A stretch of DNA of 64,000 nt, from assembly GCA_003165595.1 (NCBI GenBank), contig PLWQ01000020.1, forward strand, positions 83,335 to 147,334. Direction: 5' to 3'. The notes beneath the pieces are model-generated. The model did no database searches and was not told the origin of the DNA. It was given only the letters and a program-made list of their open reading frames with translations. Origin of the DNA: Fibrobacterota bacterium. GTDB lineage: Bacteria > Fibrobacterota > Chitinivibrionia > Chitinivibrionales > FEN-1185. Numbering within the stretch: position 1 is the first letter of the stretch; the number at the start of each line of letters is the position of its first letter. A program made the translations under genes and the position numbers. Positions 50,771-59,660 of this stretch are shown piece by piece.

Positions 50771-50910
50771 ATAAGACTCCATGCTTTAGATTCTCTATCC
50801 GGATCATATACGCTGCCAGCGCATATGGTCCGGATAAGATATTGAAATTAGAACTCTTCTTCCAAAGTAGAAATCAGGGTAATCCTGTGCTTTTTTCAGG
50901 AGAATCCTGG

Positions 50911-51528
50911 TTAGAATGAGAAACACACATGCATGCCGCCCGAGCCGCCGAAAATCTCCGTGGACGGGCCGTTTCTCCGGTCTGCCGTAATCGCAATGCT
51001 CATGTCGATGCCGCTCCACAGCATGTCGGACGCAAGGAGGCACACTCCGAGCGGCTGGAACCTGCGACTTCGGGCGCTGCAACAGACGCACAATCCCGCG
51101 CAACCAACGGCGGTGGCAACCATTATCCAGCCACGTACTTTGTGGCGGCGGATCTGGTTACAGCCGGGCAGCAAGAAACTCTGCGCCGCTGTCCACTCGT
51201 TCGCACCGTGTTTCGGCATGTGCATGGACCGCACGTCTGCATCGGAATGTCCAGCCCGCCGGAGCCGGATGTACTCGTCTTCCGATATAGAAAGCTCCTG
51301 CCAGGGCTTGCGACAGTACTCCGCTATCGAGATGCCGCTTTCGAGCAGCCGATGAACCTTCGACAGCGGCAGGTTCATCTCCTGTATCTTGTTCCACTCG
51401 GTCTCCGAGAGGCCGAGTTTTTCATACGTTTCCTTGTCTGCGGGCGATGAGGCCCACAAAACACAAAGCAAACCGTTCACCAGCAGCCACGGCAGGCCGC
51501 GCCTGCTGGCTGATACCACAAAACGCAT
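50911..51528 (-). CDS. Hypothetical membrane-associated protein
   Basis: A 205-residue protein with an N-terminal hydrophobic segment (PWLLVNGLLCVLWA), a helical middle part (KLGLSETEWNKIQEMNLPLSKVHRLLESGISI and SISEDEYIRLRRAGHSDADV, shown as examples) and two short hydrophobic stretches near the C-terminus (IMVATAVGCAGLCVCC, LGVCLLASDMLW). I do not recognise the family. The middle part has a repeated short motif with acidic and Leu residues, perhaps two copies of a small three-helix unit. It stands alone between panD and the BFN gene. Confidence 0.55.
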   Translation of the reverse strand: MRFVVSASRRGLPWLLVNGLLCVLWASSPADKETYEKLGLSETEWNKIQEMNLPLSKVHRLLESGISIAEYCRKPWQELSISEDEYIRLRRAGHSDADVRSMHMPKHGANEWTAAQSFLLPGCNQIRRHKVRGWIMVATAVGCAGLCVCCSARSRRFQPLGVCLLASDMLWSGIDMSIAITADRRNGPSTEIFGGSGGMHVCFSF

Positions 51529-51663
51529 GGGGTTTTCCCCCGGAAATGCTCTGAACGCGGATTTGTGCTGCCGGATCGAAACTTCAAAAATACTTCATTT
51601 GCAGGATTCCGGAAAGGCGGAAAGGAAAAGATTTGTTATGCACCCGCCGGGCGGGTGCGGTGA

Positions 51664-52239
51664 TCAGTTAGATCTTGTCAACTTTTTGAGCTCATCCCGG
51701 AGCTTTGCCGCGTCTTCGTACCGTTCTTCTTCGACGGCGGCATCGAGTTTCTGCTTGAGTGCGTCCAGGGGCGAGATCTCGGGGGCGGCGCTCGCGGTTT
51801 CTTCCCGCTCCGCTGGAGGCTGCTGCTGCGGTTCGCCCGTTTCCTCCGAGATGATTATTCCCGCTTTGTCCAGAATTTTTTCGTCGACGTACATGGGCGC
51901 GCCGAACCGAAGCGCAAGGCAGATGGCATCGCTGGGCCGCGCGTCGAAATCCAAAATCTTTCCCTTAAAATCCAGCACGAGCCTGGCGTAAAACGTGTCG
52001 TCGATGAGGTCCGACACTTCAACACGAACCATCTCGCATCCGAGGGAGTCGAGCACCGATTTGAAAAGGTCGTGGGTGAGCGGGCGCGGGATATCCACTT
52101 TGTTAATCTGAATCACGATCGACTGCGCCTGCTGGTCGTCGATAAAAATGGGCAGCGCCCGCTTGTCGGTTGCGCCCTTGAGAAAAATTACGAAGCGCTT
52201 GTTGAGCAGCGCGACATTGACGATTTCCACGGGGATCAT
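51664..52239 (-). CDS. Bifunctional nuclease (BFN/DUF151) with C-terminal UVR motif
   Basis: A 191-residue protein. Residues 1-130 are a BFN/DUF151 domain: VIFLKGATDKRALPIFIDDQQAQSI, RPLTHDLFKSVLDSLG, FYARLVLDFKG and DARPSDAICLALRFGAPMYV. The last 35 residues form a UVR motif (LKQKLDAAVEEERYEDAAKLRDELK), which in UvrB/UvrC and McsA mediates protein contact. The two together are common in this family. ATG 52239 starts at IPVEIVNVALLN; a longer upstream frame lacks homology. Nuclease activity was reported for a plant homologue; the bacterial role is unclear. Confidence 0.88.
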   Translation of the reverse strand: MIPVEIVNVALLNKRFVIFLKGATDKRALPIFIDDQQAQSIVIQINKVDIPRPLTHDLFKSVLDSLGCEMVRVEVSDLIDDTFYARLVLDFKGKILDFDARPSDAICLALRFGAPMYVDEKILDKAGIIISEETGEPQQQPPAEREETASAAPEISPLDALKQKLDAAVEEERYEDAAKLRDELKKLTRSN

Positions 52240-52434
52240 GGTGAGGCGCTCGGTTCCTGGTGAGTGTGCTGTGTCCTGGCTGCAAAATACTTCATGGCAC
52301 AAGTGGGCCATGACCGGCAAGAAGGCGCGGGCCGCCGTTCCGTTCCCGGTGCGGGGTCTTTTTCCTCTTCCTTTTTGCTCCAATGGGTGGTATCATTAAA
52401 AGCTGGTCGTCTCGTCACCCTTTCAAGAAATCAC

Positions 52435-53547
52435 ATGAACAAATTTGCCTTACTGCTTCCCGTATTTGCGTCCCTGGCTCTTGCCCAGGGCGGGAAATAT
52501 ACCCTTGCCGTTTCCGATCTTGTCGGTGAGGGAATCGATCAGTCCACAGCGGCAATCCTTTCGGACCGGCTGCGCACCGAATTGTTTAAGACAGGCCGCG
52601 TAACGGTCCTCGAACGCGGCGTCATGCAGGACATATTAAAGGAACAGGGATTTCAGCAGTCGGCGTGTTCGTCGGACTCCTGCATGGTTGAGGTGGGGCA
52701 GCTCCTCGGCGTTTCGCACATTGTGGCGGGCACCTTGGGGAAGCTCGACAGATTGTACACCCTCGATATCCGTATGGTGGAAGTCTCATCGGGAAAGATC
52801 ATCTATTCGGAAAGCGTGGATTGTCAAGGTTCCATTGAGAACGTGATAACCGTATCGATCCCGCTGGTTGCACAGAAAGTGAGCCGCCATATCACGGGAT
52901 CTCCCGCAGATACGGTGACTGCGCTTGCTCCCCAGGTACCGTCGCCGCCGTCCCCTCGCTACGGAGGGCTCACGATCCAAAGCAATCCTCCCGGCGCCGG
53001 GGTGCTTCTCAACGGATCTGCCTCGGGCGCAACGCCGTTTCGCACGGAAAGACTGGAGCCGGGCCGGTATCTTCTTCGCCTCGACATGCCGACCTACAAA
53101 TTTGTGGATGATTCCATTGCCGTTACAGCGGGACAAGTTGAAAAGAGGGAATACTCGCTCGAACATACGGTTTCGTGGCGCGATTCGGTTGCCGCGGCCC
53201 GCCGGGACTCCCTGAGAACCGGGCTTTCCCAAAAACCGGCGGCGCGTCCCGAGAGCGGCACCAAGCCGCGCAAAAGCCCTGCGGCAAAAATCACGTTTTG
53301 CGTGCTGTCGCTGGTATCCGGTGCTGCCGGCATCTACTGTGATTGCATCGTGCAGGACAGGATCGGGAAGAACAACAGTCTCAAGGCTCACTATGCCTCG
53401 TTTCCCGACAATGCCAACTATGCCGACTATTCGTCGCGGATATCCCACAACGCAAGCGACGCGCATTCGTACCAACTTGCGGAATACATATTGTATGGCT
53501 GCGCCGGCCTGTGCGCGGCCGGGTTCGTGATATCATTCGCGTTTTGA
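52435..53547 (+). CDS. Secreted CsgG/LpoB-like domain and PEGA-domain protein
   Basis: A 370-residue exported protein; the ATG at 52435 opens a signal peptide (FALLLPVFASLALAQG). Residues about 20-160 resemble the CsgG/FlgO family fold (LAVSDLVGEGIDQSTAAILSDR, VTVLERGVMQDILKEQ, VSHIVAGTLGKLDRLYTLDIRMV). A PEGA domain follows (LTIQSNPPGAGVLLNGSASG, LEPGRYLLRL), then a Pro/Ser/Lys linker and two C-terminal hydrophobic segments. Such proteins are thought to help envelope assembly; the exact role is unknown. It precedes the FGE/Kelch lipoprotein gene by 57 bases and may be co-transcribed with it. Confidence 0.75.
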   Translation: MNKFALLLPVFASLALAQGGKYTLAVSDLVGEGIDQSTAAILSDRLRTELFKTGRVTVLERGVMQDILKEQGFQQSACSSDSCMVEVGQLLGVSHIVAGTLGKLDRLYTLDIRMVEVSSGKIIYSESVDCQGSIENVITVSIPLVAQKVSRHITGSPADTVTALAPQVPSPPSPRYGGLTIQSNPPGAGVLLNGSASGATPFRTERLEPGRYLLRLDMPTYKFVDDSIAVTAGQVEKREYSLEHTVSWRDSVAAARRDSLRTGLSQKPAARPESGTKPRKSPAAKITFCVLSLVSGAAGIYCDCIVQDRIGKNNSLKAHYASFPDNANYADYSSRISHNASDAHSYQLAEYILYGCAGLCAAGFVISFAF

Positions 53548-53604
53548 GCAGGCCCCCGCCGCCGGCGGGAAACCCGTTCTTCCTTTTTGCAAAGATGGTC
53601 ACCC

Positions 53605-56600
53605 ATGAAGAATAATGCTCGCACAACTTTCTCGTACTCAGCCATGGCACTGCTGCTCTTTGCAGCCTGCACCCGCGTGCCGAACGACGTAGGCACGCTC
53701 AAGTACAACACGGTGACCGGAAAAATGGTGTATGTGGGTGGCGGCACGTTTCAAATGGGCCAGACCGGGGTCGCGACACCGGTGCGGCAGGTGACCGTCT
53801 CATCGTTTCTCATTGACAACACCGATGTGACGCAGGGTGATTACCTCTCCGTCATGGGCGTGAATCCATCGTACTTTATCGGCGATTCCCTTGTGCCGGT
53901 GGACCAGGAGACATGGAATGACGCGGTCCTGTACTGCAATGCAAGGAGCAAACGGGCCGGGCTTGACACGGTATACTCCTTCACCTCGCTCGTCGGCATT
54001 GCCGGCAATGGGTGCGATAGCCTGGGCGGCCTCACCATCGATTATTCGAAGAAAGGGTTCAGGCTTCCCACCGAGGCGGAATGGGAATACGCGTGCCGCG
54101 CAGGGAGCACAACGCTGTACTACTGGGGCGATAATCCGGACCGGGATTATTGCTGGGACACGATCAACAGCGGTTTGGGGCCGCAGCCCGTAGCGAGGAA
54201 AATAGCCAACCGGTATGGCCTTTATGACATGAGCGGCGAAGTCTGGCAATGGTGCAACGACTGGTATGGCGTTTACCCCTCAACGAACCAGACCGACCCG
54301 ACCGGCCCTGTTTCCGGAACCAAACGCATTCTTCGCGGAGGCGCTTGGTACAGTCACGACTACCTCTTGTACTCCGCGTACCGTTCGGGCAACGTTTCCG
54401 GCAAACAATTCTTCGACGTCGGGTTTCGGTGCGTTTTGCAGCAATCGGTGCAGACGCCGGTGCCCATTTCGCCGGCCAATGGCGCCACTCAGCAGGCGCA
54501 AACACTCACGCTGGTGTGGCAATCGGTGAACTTTGCAACAACTTATCACGTTCAGGTGTCCACCAACAACCGGTTCGACACAATCGTCGTCGAAGACTCG
54601 ACACTCACCGCCTCATCAAGAACAATCGGCGCATTGGCTGCCGGCACTACCTATTATTGGCGCGTGCTGGCGAAAAACGGCGACGGCGCGAGCACGTGGA
54701 GCCAGGCGTGGAGCTTCACCACGGCGGCGCCTCTGGTGCGTGAAATGGTTCTTGTAAAGGGCGGAACCTTTCAAATGGGTCAAACCGGGATAGCAACGCC
54801 CGTCCGTCAAGTGACGGTCTCGTCGTTCCAAATTGACAATACAGAAATGACTCAAGGGGATTACCTGGCGATCATGAGGGTCAATCCGTCGTATTTCGGC
54901 GGCGATTCCCTTATGCCGGTGGTGTCGGTGACGTGGTTCGATGCGGTCCTGTGCTGCAATGCCAGGAGCAAACGGGCCGGGTTCGACACGGTCTATGCGT
55001 ACACGTTTATGAGCGGGCTTGCCGGCGACGGCTGCGACAGCCTCGGAAACCTGGTGATTGATTACACGAAGAAGGGATACAGACTGCCCACCGAGGCAGA
55101 ATGGGAATTTGCCTGCCGCGCAGGGAGTACCACGCGGTATTTCTGGGGCGATACCATGGACCGTACCTACTGCTGGGACACCGTCAACAGCGGTCTGGGT
55201 CCTCAACCGGTTGGCGAAAAGATCCAAAATGCCCTTGGTCTGTACGACATGAGCGGCAATGTCTGGCAGTGGTGCAACGACTGGTACGGTGCTTATCCTT
55301 CGGCGAGCCAGACTGATCCCACCGGGCCGACGCTCGGGACCAAACGCATATTGCGTGGAGGTTCCTGGTATTCCCGCGATAATGCGCTGTATTCGGCGTA
55401 TCGAGCCGAAAACGTCTTGGGCAAGCAATTCTTCGACGTCGGATTCCGCTGCGTGTTGCAGGAAATGGTGCAGGTGCCCGAGCCTGTTTCCCCTGCCTAC
55501 GGGGCCATCGGCCAGGCGCTGGCATCTACCTTGACATGGTCAACCGTGGACAATTCGACGGGTTATCGCGTCCAGATCTCGGTCGACAGTTCGTTTATCG
55601 CCCCGCCCATAAAGGATTCAACGCTCACCTCCGCGACAATGACGGTGTCCGGACTTACAGGAGGCGTCACCTATTACTGGAGGGTCCGGGCGACGGTCGC
55701 GGGCGGCGCAAGCGCGTACTGCGCCGCATGGAAGTTCACCACGCTCGGCACGTCTTTACAGATGCCAACCCTGCTGTCGCCCGGCAACGCCTCGACGGGC
55801 CAGTCCTCATCACCCGTACTCACGTGGACAACGGTAAGCGGCGCAAGCGCCTATCATGTGCAGATATCATCGAGCAGTACGTTTGGCGTCATCACCGCCG
55901 AAGATTCGACGCTCACCGCCGTTTCCTGGACCGCGGAAAGCCTTGCGTCCGGAACCACCTATTACTGGCGTGTCGAAGCAAGAAGCGCCGGAAGCTGGAG
56001 CGCATGGTCGTCGGCATGGAGCTTCACAACCGCCGGTACATTGAAGCCTCCCTCCCTGACGTCTCCTGCCACCGGGGCGACAGGGGTGTCCGTGACGCCC
56101 ACGCTTGCCTGGTCGGCCGTGACCGGCGCGACCTCGTATCGTGTTCAGGTGTCAACCGACAGTTCGTTTGCAAAGCTGCTCGCCAAAGACTCAACCTTGA
56201 CATCAGCTACGATGTTGGTGTCCGGCCTTGCCGGCGGCACAACCTATTACTGGCATGCCCAGGCGAAGAATGGGAGCGGCACGAGCGCGTGGTCGTCGGC
56301 GTGGAGCTTCACAACTGCGAGCACACTCCTGCCTCCATCTCCGACATCGCCGGCCAACGGGGCCAACGCGCAGCCGCTGACGCTCACGCTTACGTGGTCC
56401 CCGGTGAGCGGCGCGACGTCGTACCACGTCCAGTTGTGCGCCGACAGCCTTTTCCTTCCGGGAACCTCTGAAGATTCGACATCGACGTCGGCGGCGCTCA
56501 CCGTCTCCGGCCGTGGGAGCGGCGTCACCTATTACTGGCACGTGCAAGCGAGGTCTTTGGCCGCCACGAGTGCCTGGTCGTCGGCGTGGAGCTTTACAAT

Positions 56601-57756
56601 CGCGGGCGGACTCGCCATGCCCGTATTGGCCGCGCCGGCCAATGGGGCCAAAGTCGTGCCGCTACGGCCCACGCTTGTCTGGTCTTCGGTGAGCGGCGCA
56701 ACGTCGTACCATGTTCAAGTGTCAACGGTCAATACATTTGCAACGGTCGTTGCCCGGGACTCCACGATTACCGTTGCGACAAAGACCCTTGACGCCGTTC
56801 TTTCGGCCGGCACGGTTTACTACTGGCGAGTCCAGGCAAAGTTTTCAAGCAGCGTGAGCGCGTGGACAACCGCATGGAGTTTCACCACAACCACCGCCAC
56901 CGGTCCGTGGCTCGAAAAATCCGCCATGCCCACTGCGCGGTCGGGACAGCAGCTTGCCGCCGTTGTGAACGGCAAGATTTATGTGATTGGAGGAGCCAAC
57001 AGCAGCGGCACCGCCCTTGCGACGGTAGAGGTGTACGACCCCGCCATGGATTCCTGGTCCTCGCTATCCAACATGCCCGGCGCAAGAATCCCCAGCGCCG
57101 CAACGGTCAACAACAAGATTTACCTGGTCGGAGGCGGCGACATTGGGACAGTCCAGGCATACGACCCGGCGGCCAATACCTGGTCCGACAAGTCGGCCAT
57201 GCCCACGGTGCGAGGTCCCTATTTGGCGGTAGTCGGCCAGATAATCTACGCGCTTGGCGGATACAACAGCATCACCGGTTCGCTCAACACCAACGAAGCA
57301 TACGATCCGTCGCTCGACTCATGGACTTCTCTGGACGGCATGCCCACCTACAGAAACGGCGCACCGGCCGCGGCCGCACTCAACAAGGTCTATGTCGTCG
57401 GCGGCGAGTATATGCCCAATAGTCCGTATGCGACGGTGGAGGAATACGACCCGTCCACCGGCTCCTGGGCGACGAAGACGTCCATGCCTACGGCCAGAAG
57501 GTCGCCGTCGGCGGCGACGGTAAACGATAAGGTCTATGTGATGGGCGGCGGTCTTGACAATAGCGGAGCCCTTGCGATTGTGGAAATGTACGATCCTTCG
57601 GCCGACACGTGGACCGCAAAGACCCCCATGCCCGGCCCTCGGTGGGGTCCGTCGCTGGCTGTTGTCAATGGGAAGATTTACGCCATCGGCGGAGCGAACG
57701 ACAGCTCTGCGGCGCTGTCCACCGTGGAGGAGTACGATCCGGCGCTCGACCCGTAG
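53605..57756 (+). CDS. Lipoprotein with duplicated FGE-Fn3 modules, Fn3 array and six-blade Kelch propeller
   Basis: A 1383-residue lipoprotein with lipobox FAAC. Residues about 35-285 and 385-630 are two formylglycine-generating-enzyme/SUMF1-type domains (MVYVGGGTFQMGQTG, GFRLPTEAEWEYACRAGS, YDMSGEVWQWCNDWYG, FFDVGFRCVL; second copy nearly the same). Each is followed by an Fn3-like domain (TLVWQSVNFATTYHVQVS). At least five more Fn3-like repeats with TYYWRV signatures continue to about 1110. Six Kelch repeats (LAAVVNGKIYVIGG, VEVYDP and similar) close the protein as a complete beta-propeller. GFRC keeps one Cys of the FGE region; enzyme activity is uncertain. The architecture suggests a surface-binding protein; the partner is unknown. 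Confidence 0.8.
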   Translation: MKNNARTTFSYSAMALLLFAACTRVPNDVGTLKYNTVTGKMVYVGGGTFQMGQTGVATPVRQVTVSSFLIDNTDVTQGDYLSVMGVNPSYFIGDSLVPVDQETWNDAVLYCNARSKRAGLDTVYSFTSLVGIAGNGCDSLGGLTIDYSKKGFRLPTEAEWEYACRAGSTTLYYWGDNPDRDYCWDTINSGLGPQPVARKIANRYGLYDMSGEVWQWCNDWYGVYPSTNQTDPTGPVSGTKRILRGGAWYSHDYLLYSAYRSGNVSGKQFFDVGFRCVLQQSVQTPVPISPANGATQQAQTLTLVWQSVNFATTYHVQVSTNNRFDTIVVEDSTLTASSRTIGALAAGTTYYWRVLAKNGDGASTWSQAWSFTTAAPLVREMVLVKGGTFQMGQTGIATPVRQVTVSSFQIDNTEMTQGDYLAIMRVNPSYFGGDSLMPVVSVTWFDAVLCCNARSKRAGFDTVYAYTFMSGLAGDGCDSLGNLVIDYTKKGYRLPTEAEWEFACRAGSTTRYFWGDTMDRTYCWDTVNSGLGPQPVGEKIQNALGLYDMSGNVWQWCNDWYGAYPSASQTDPTGPTLGTKRILRGGSWYSRDNALYSAYRAENVLGKQFFDVGFRCVLQEMVQVPEPVSPAYGAIGQALASTLTWSTVDNSTGYRVQISVDSSFIAPPIKDSTLTSATMTVSGLTGGVTYYWRVRATVAGGASAYCAAWKFTTLGTSLQMPTLLSPGNASTGQSSSPVLTWTTVSGASAYHVQISSSSTFGVITAEDSTLTAVSWTAESLASGTTYYWRVEARSAGSWSAWSSAWSFTTAGTLKPPSLTSPATGATGVSVTPTLAWSAVTGATSYRVQVSTDSSFAKLLAKDSTLTSATMLVSGLAGGTTYYWHAQAKNGSGTSAWSSAWSFTTASTLLPPSPTSPANGANAQPLTLTLTWSPVSGATSYHVQLCADSLFLPGTSEDSTSTSAALTVSGRGSGVTYYWHVQARSLAATSAWSSAWSFTIAGGLAMPVLAAPANGAKVVPLRPTLVWSSVSGATSYHVQVSTVNTFATVVARDSTITVATKTLDAVLSAGTVYYWRVQAKFSSSVSAWTTAWSFTTTTATGPWLEKSAMPTARSGQQLAAVVNGKIYVIGGANSSGTALATVEVYDPAMDSWSSLSNMPGARIPSAATVNNKIYLVGGGDIGTVQAYDPAANTWSDKSAMPTVRGPYLAVVGQIIYALGGYNSITGSLNTNEAYDPSLDSWTSLDGMPTYRNGAPAAAALNKVYVVGGEYMPNSPYATVEEYDPSTGSWATKTSMPTARRSPSAATVNDKVYVMGGGLDNSGALAIVEMYDPSADTWTAKTPMPGPRWGPSLAVVNGKIYAIGGANDSSAALSTVEEYDPALDP

Positions 57757-57773
57757 CGGAAAGTGACGAGGCC

Positions 57774-58235
57774 TCAGTTGGGCAGAAGGCAGATCTTCTG
57801 TGACGCATGAGTCAACTGGATCTTCCACCTGCCCTTTTCTTTTTTGTAAATTTCGGTAATGATGAGGTCGTTCTTGGTTATGTTCCTGCTGTCCTGGGCG
57901 ACTTCCTCTTCTATCTCGAACGTGGCAAAAGCCATCGACTCGTCCTCGGCAATATACGGCTGGTAGGAGAGGATCGTGCTCAGCTTGACCGGAGTCTCGG
58001 CATCGACCACGGCCTTCTTCATTTGCATAATGTTCATTTCGACGCCGGCAGCGCTTATAAACTGATAATTCTTTGTGCAAATCCTGGTGAGCGCATTGGT
58101 GTCTTTCTTGGAAATCGCGTCAATCCTTTCCTTGAGCAGGGCTTTGAGGGTTGCCGGCAGGTCTACTTGGCAAAATGCGGTGCCGGGGAGAGACAGCATC
58201 AGCAGGAAGACGAAAAGCCTGGCGCGACCGGGCAT
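57774..58235 (-). CDS. Secreted SnoaL/DUF4440-like (NTF2-fold) protein
   Basis: A 153-residue protein with a signal peptide (LFVFLLMLSLPGTAFC) and an NTF2-like fold: LKERIDAISKKDTNALTRIC, YQFISAAGVEMNIMQMKKAV, MAFATFEIEEEV and GRWKIQLTHASQ. This pattern fits DUF4440/SnoaL-like proteins, small cone-shaped dimers with ligand-binding or enzymatic roles. ATG 58235 has GGAGGTGTTC upstream. It is convergent with the FGE/Kelch gene, 17 bases apart. Confidence 0.7.
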   Translation of the reverse strand: MPGRARLFVFLLMLSLPGTAFCQVDLPATLKALLKERIDAISKKDTNALTRICTKNYQFISAAGVEMNIMQMKKAVVDAETPVKLSTILSYQPYIAEDESMAFATFEIEEEVAQDSRNITKNDLIITEIYKKEKGRWKIQLTHASQKICLLPN

Positions 58236-58481
58236 GAACACCTCCAATTTGTCGAAAATATACTTGAGCGCAAGTTCTTCGGGAAAGGCGGTTGTCCATC
58301 GGAATACCCGCGGCCTTTGAGGGCGCGAGCTATTTTCGAGCCGGGGTCTGCAAGAAGCGCTTTTCCCATGAAGCCGGGCGCACGGGGCGCACCACTACAC
58401 ACGGGAAGAAATAATGCAAGCGGCATGTATCTTTCCGCGCCTTTGCCTGGTCTAATCAAGACAAGAGGAAGGAGCCGTAGT

Positions 58482-59033
58482 ATGAAGACACACGCCATTG
58501 GCAAATCCAGAGCGTCGATGATCGGCACATTTATATGGATTGGAATTTTGTGTGTGGGCGCTTTTGCCTGGAATTCGTCGGGCAGCCGCAATGGCTCCGC
58601 TGCACATTCGGGCGGATCCGCGAGAGGATACTCAGGCGGACATTCGGGCGGATCGCATTCCTATGGCGGACACTACGACCGCGGCGGTCATTACGGCCGT
58701 TCCGGGATTGACGTAACAGTTGTGGAACCGCCGCCATATTACTATTATGACGACTACGGTTATCCGCCCGATTACACGGCAGTCGCTCCGGCGCCGGTGG
58801 TGCAAGTGGTTGAATCAGCTCAACAGGGAGCCGAGGAGAGCGCAGGTCCGGTGCAGATTAACTCATACCAGCCGGCCACGGCCGACACGGTGATCATCGG
58901 CGTCCCGAATTCAAAAGGCGGATTCATTTCCGTCAAGCTCACAAGATGCGCAAACGGGTATATCGGCCCGCAGGGCGAATTCTATGCCGGACATCCGACC
59001 ATCGAGCAACTTAAGGTGCTGTACGGAAGCTGA
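58482..59033 (+). CDS. Hypothetical Gly/Ser/His-rich secreted or anchored protein
   Basis: A 183-residue protein with an N-terminal hydrophobic segment (MIGTFIWIGILCVGAFAW), a Gly/Ser/His/Tyr-rich low-complexity part (GGHSGGSHSYGGHYDRGGHYG) and a Tyr-rich stretch. The C-terminal 60 residues form a small conserved-looking domain: ADTVIIGVPNSKGGFISVKLTRCANGYIGPQGEFY, ending PTIEQLKVLYG. ATG 58482 has AGGAAGGAG upstream. A DUF6515-like family is possible from memory, but not sure. No operon partner. Confidence 0.6.
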   Translation: MKTHAIGKSRASMIGTFIWIGILCVGAFAWNSSGSRNGSAAHSGGSARGYSGGHSGGSHSYGGHYDRGGHYGRSGIDVTVVEPPPYYYYDDYGYPPDYTAVAPAPVVQVVESAQQGAEESAGPVQINSYQPATADTVIIGVPNSKGGFISVKLTRCANGYIGPQGEFYAGHPTIEQLKVLYGS

Positions 59034-59165
59034 CCAATCGATCGTTTCCATGTTGGACCTTTGACTGCCCCTTCTCGAATTGCATTTCCTATGTCTGTTC
59101 CCGATAATACCCCGAGCTCGCACCCCGTATTCTAGGTGTCCGAAGGATTTGGAAAGGAGAACGCT

Positions 59166-59630
59166 ATGAAAATCTTATCATACGCGGGTTTGGCTGTAGT
59201 TATTATGATCGCAATCGCGGGAGCCGCGACCGTGCAGGATCGATACGCCGCGCCTGTTGCAAACGGCACCGAAGTATATGCCGACAACCCGAAACCCCTT
59301 GACGCTCAGCCTGCCTTTACGGTTGGTACCGGTGACAGGCTTCTGATTCTGGACAGGCGGGACAACAAGTACAAGGTGAGCGACCTGAAGGGAGATGTGG
59401 GCTGGGTGAACGCCGATCTTGTCAAATCTCTTGGGTCCAACGAATCGTTGGTATTCGGCGATGCGGACGTACGCGCGTATCTCGACAATCCGGAGCCTGT
59501 CTACATCATGGACGCGGACAACAATGTGGACAAGAGTATTCTTCTTAACCGATCGTTCGCCGGTGAACTCGCGGAGAACACCGACCGCATGACATTCGAA
59601 AGGATGGCCGGAGAAAACCTGCCCAAATAG
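59166..59630 (+). CDS. Small secreted SH3-like protein
   Basis: A 154-residue protein with a signal peptide (ILSYAGLAVVIMIAIAGAAT). Residues about 35-95 look like a bacterial SH3 domain (PAFTVGTGDRLLILDRRDNKYKVSDLKGDVGWVNADLV). The rest is acidic, with YIMDADNNVDKSILLNRSF. Bacterial SH3 domains bind cell-wall material or proteins. GGAAAGGAGAACGCT precedes the ATG at 59166. It is convergent with the beta-helix gene. Confidence 0.68.
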   Translation: MKILSYAGLAVVIMIAIAGAATVQDRYAAPVANGTEVYADNPKPLDAQPAFTVGTGDRLLILDRRDNKYKVSDLKGDVGWVNADLVKSLGSNESLVFGDADVRAYLDNPEPVYIMDADNNVDKSILLNRSFAGELAENTDRMTFERMAGENLPK

Positions 59631-59660
59631 GCCGATGCGGCGGATGCATCCGGCGTTACG

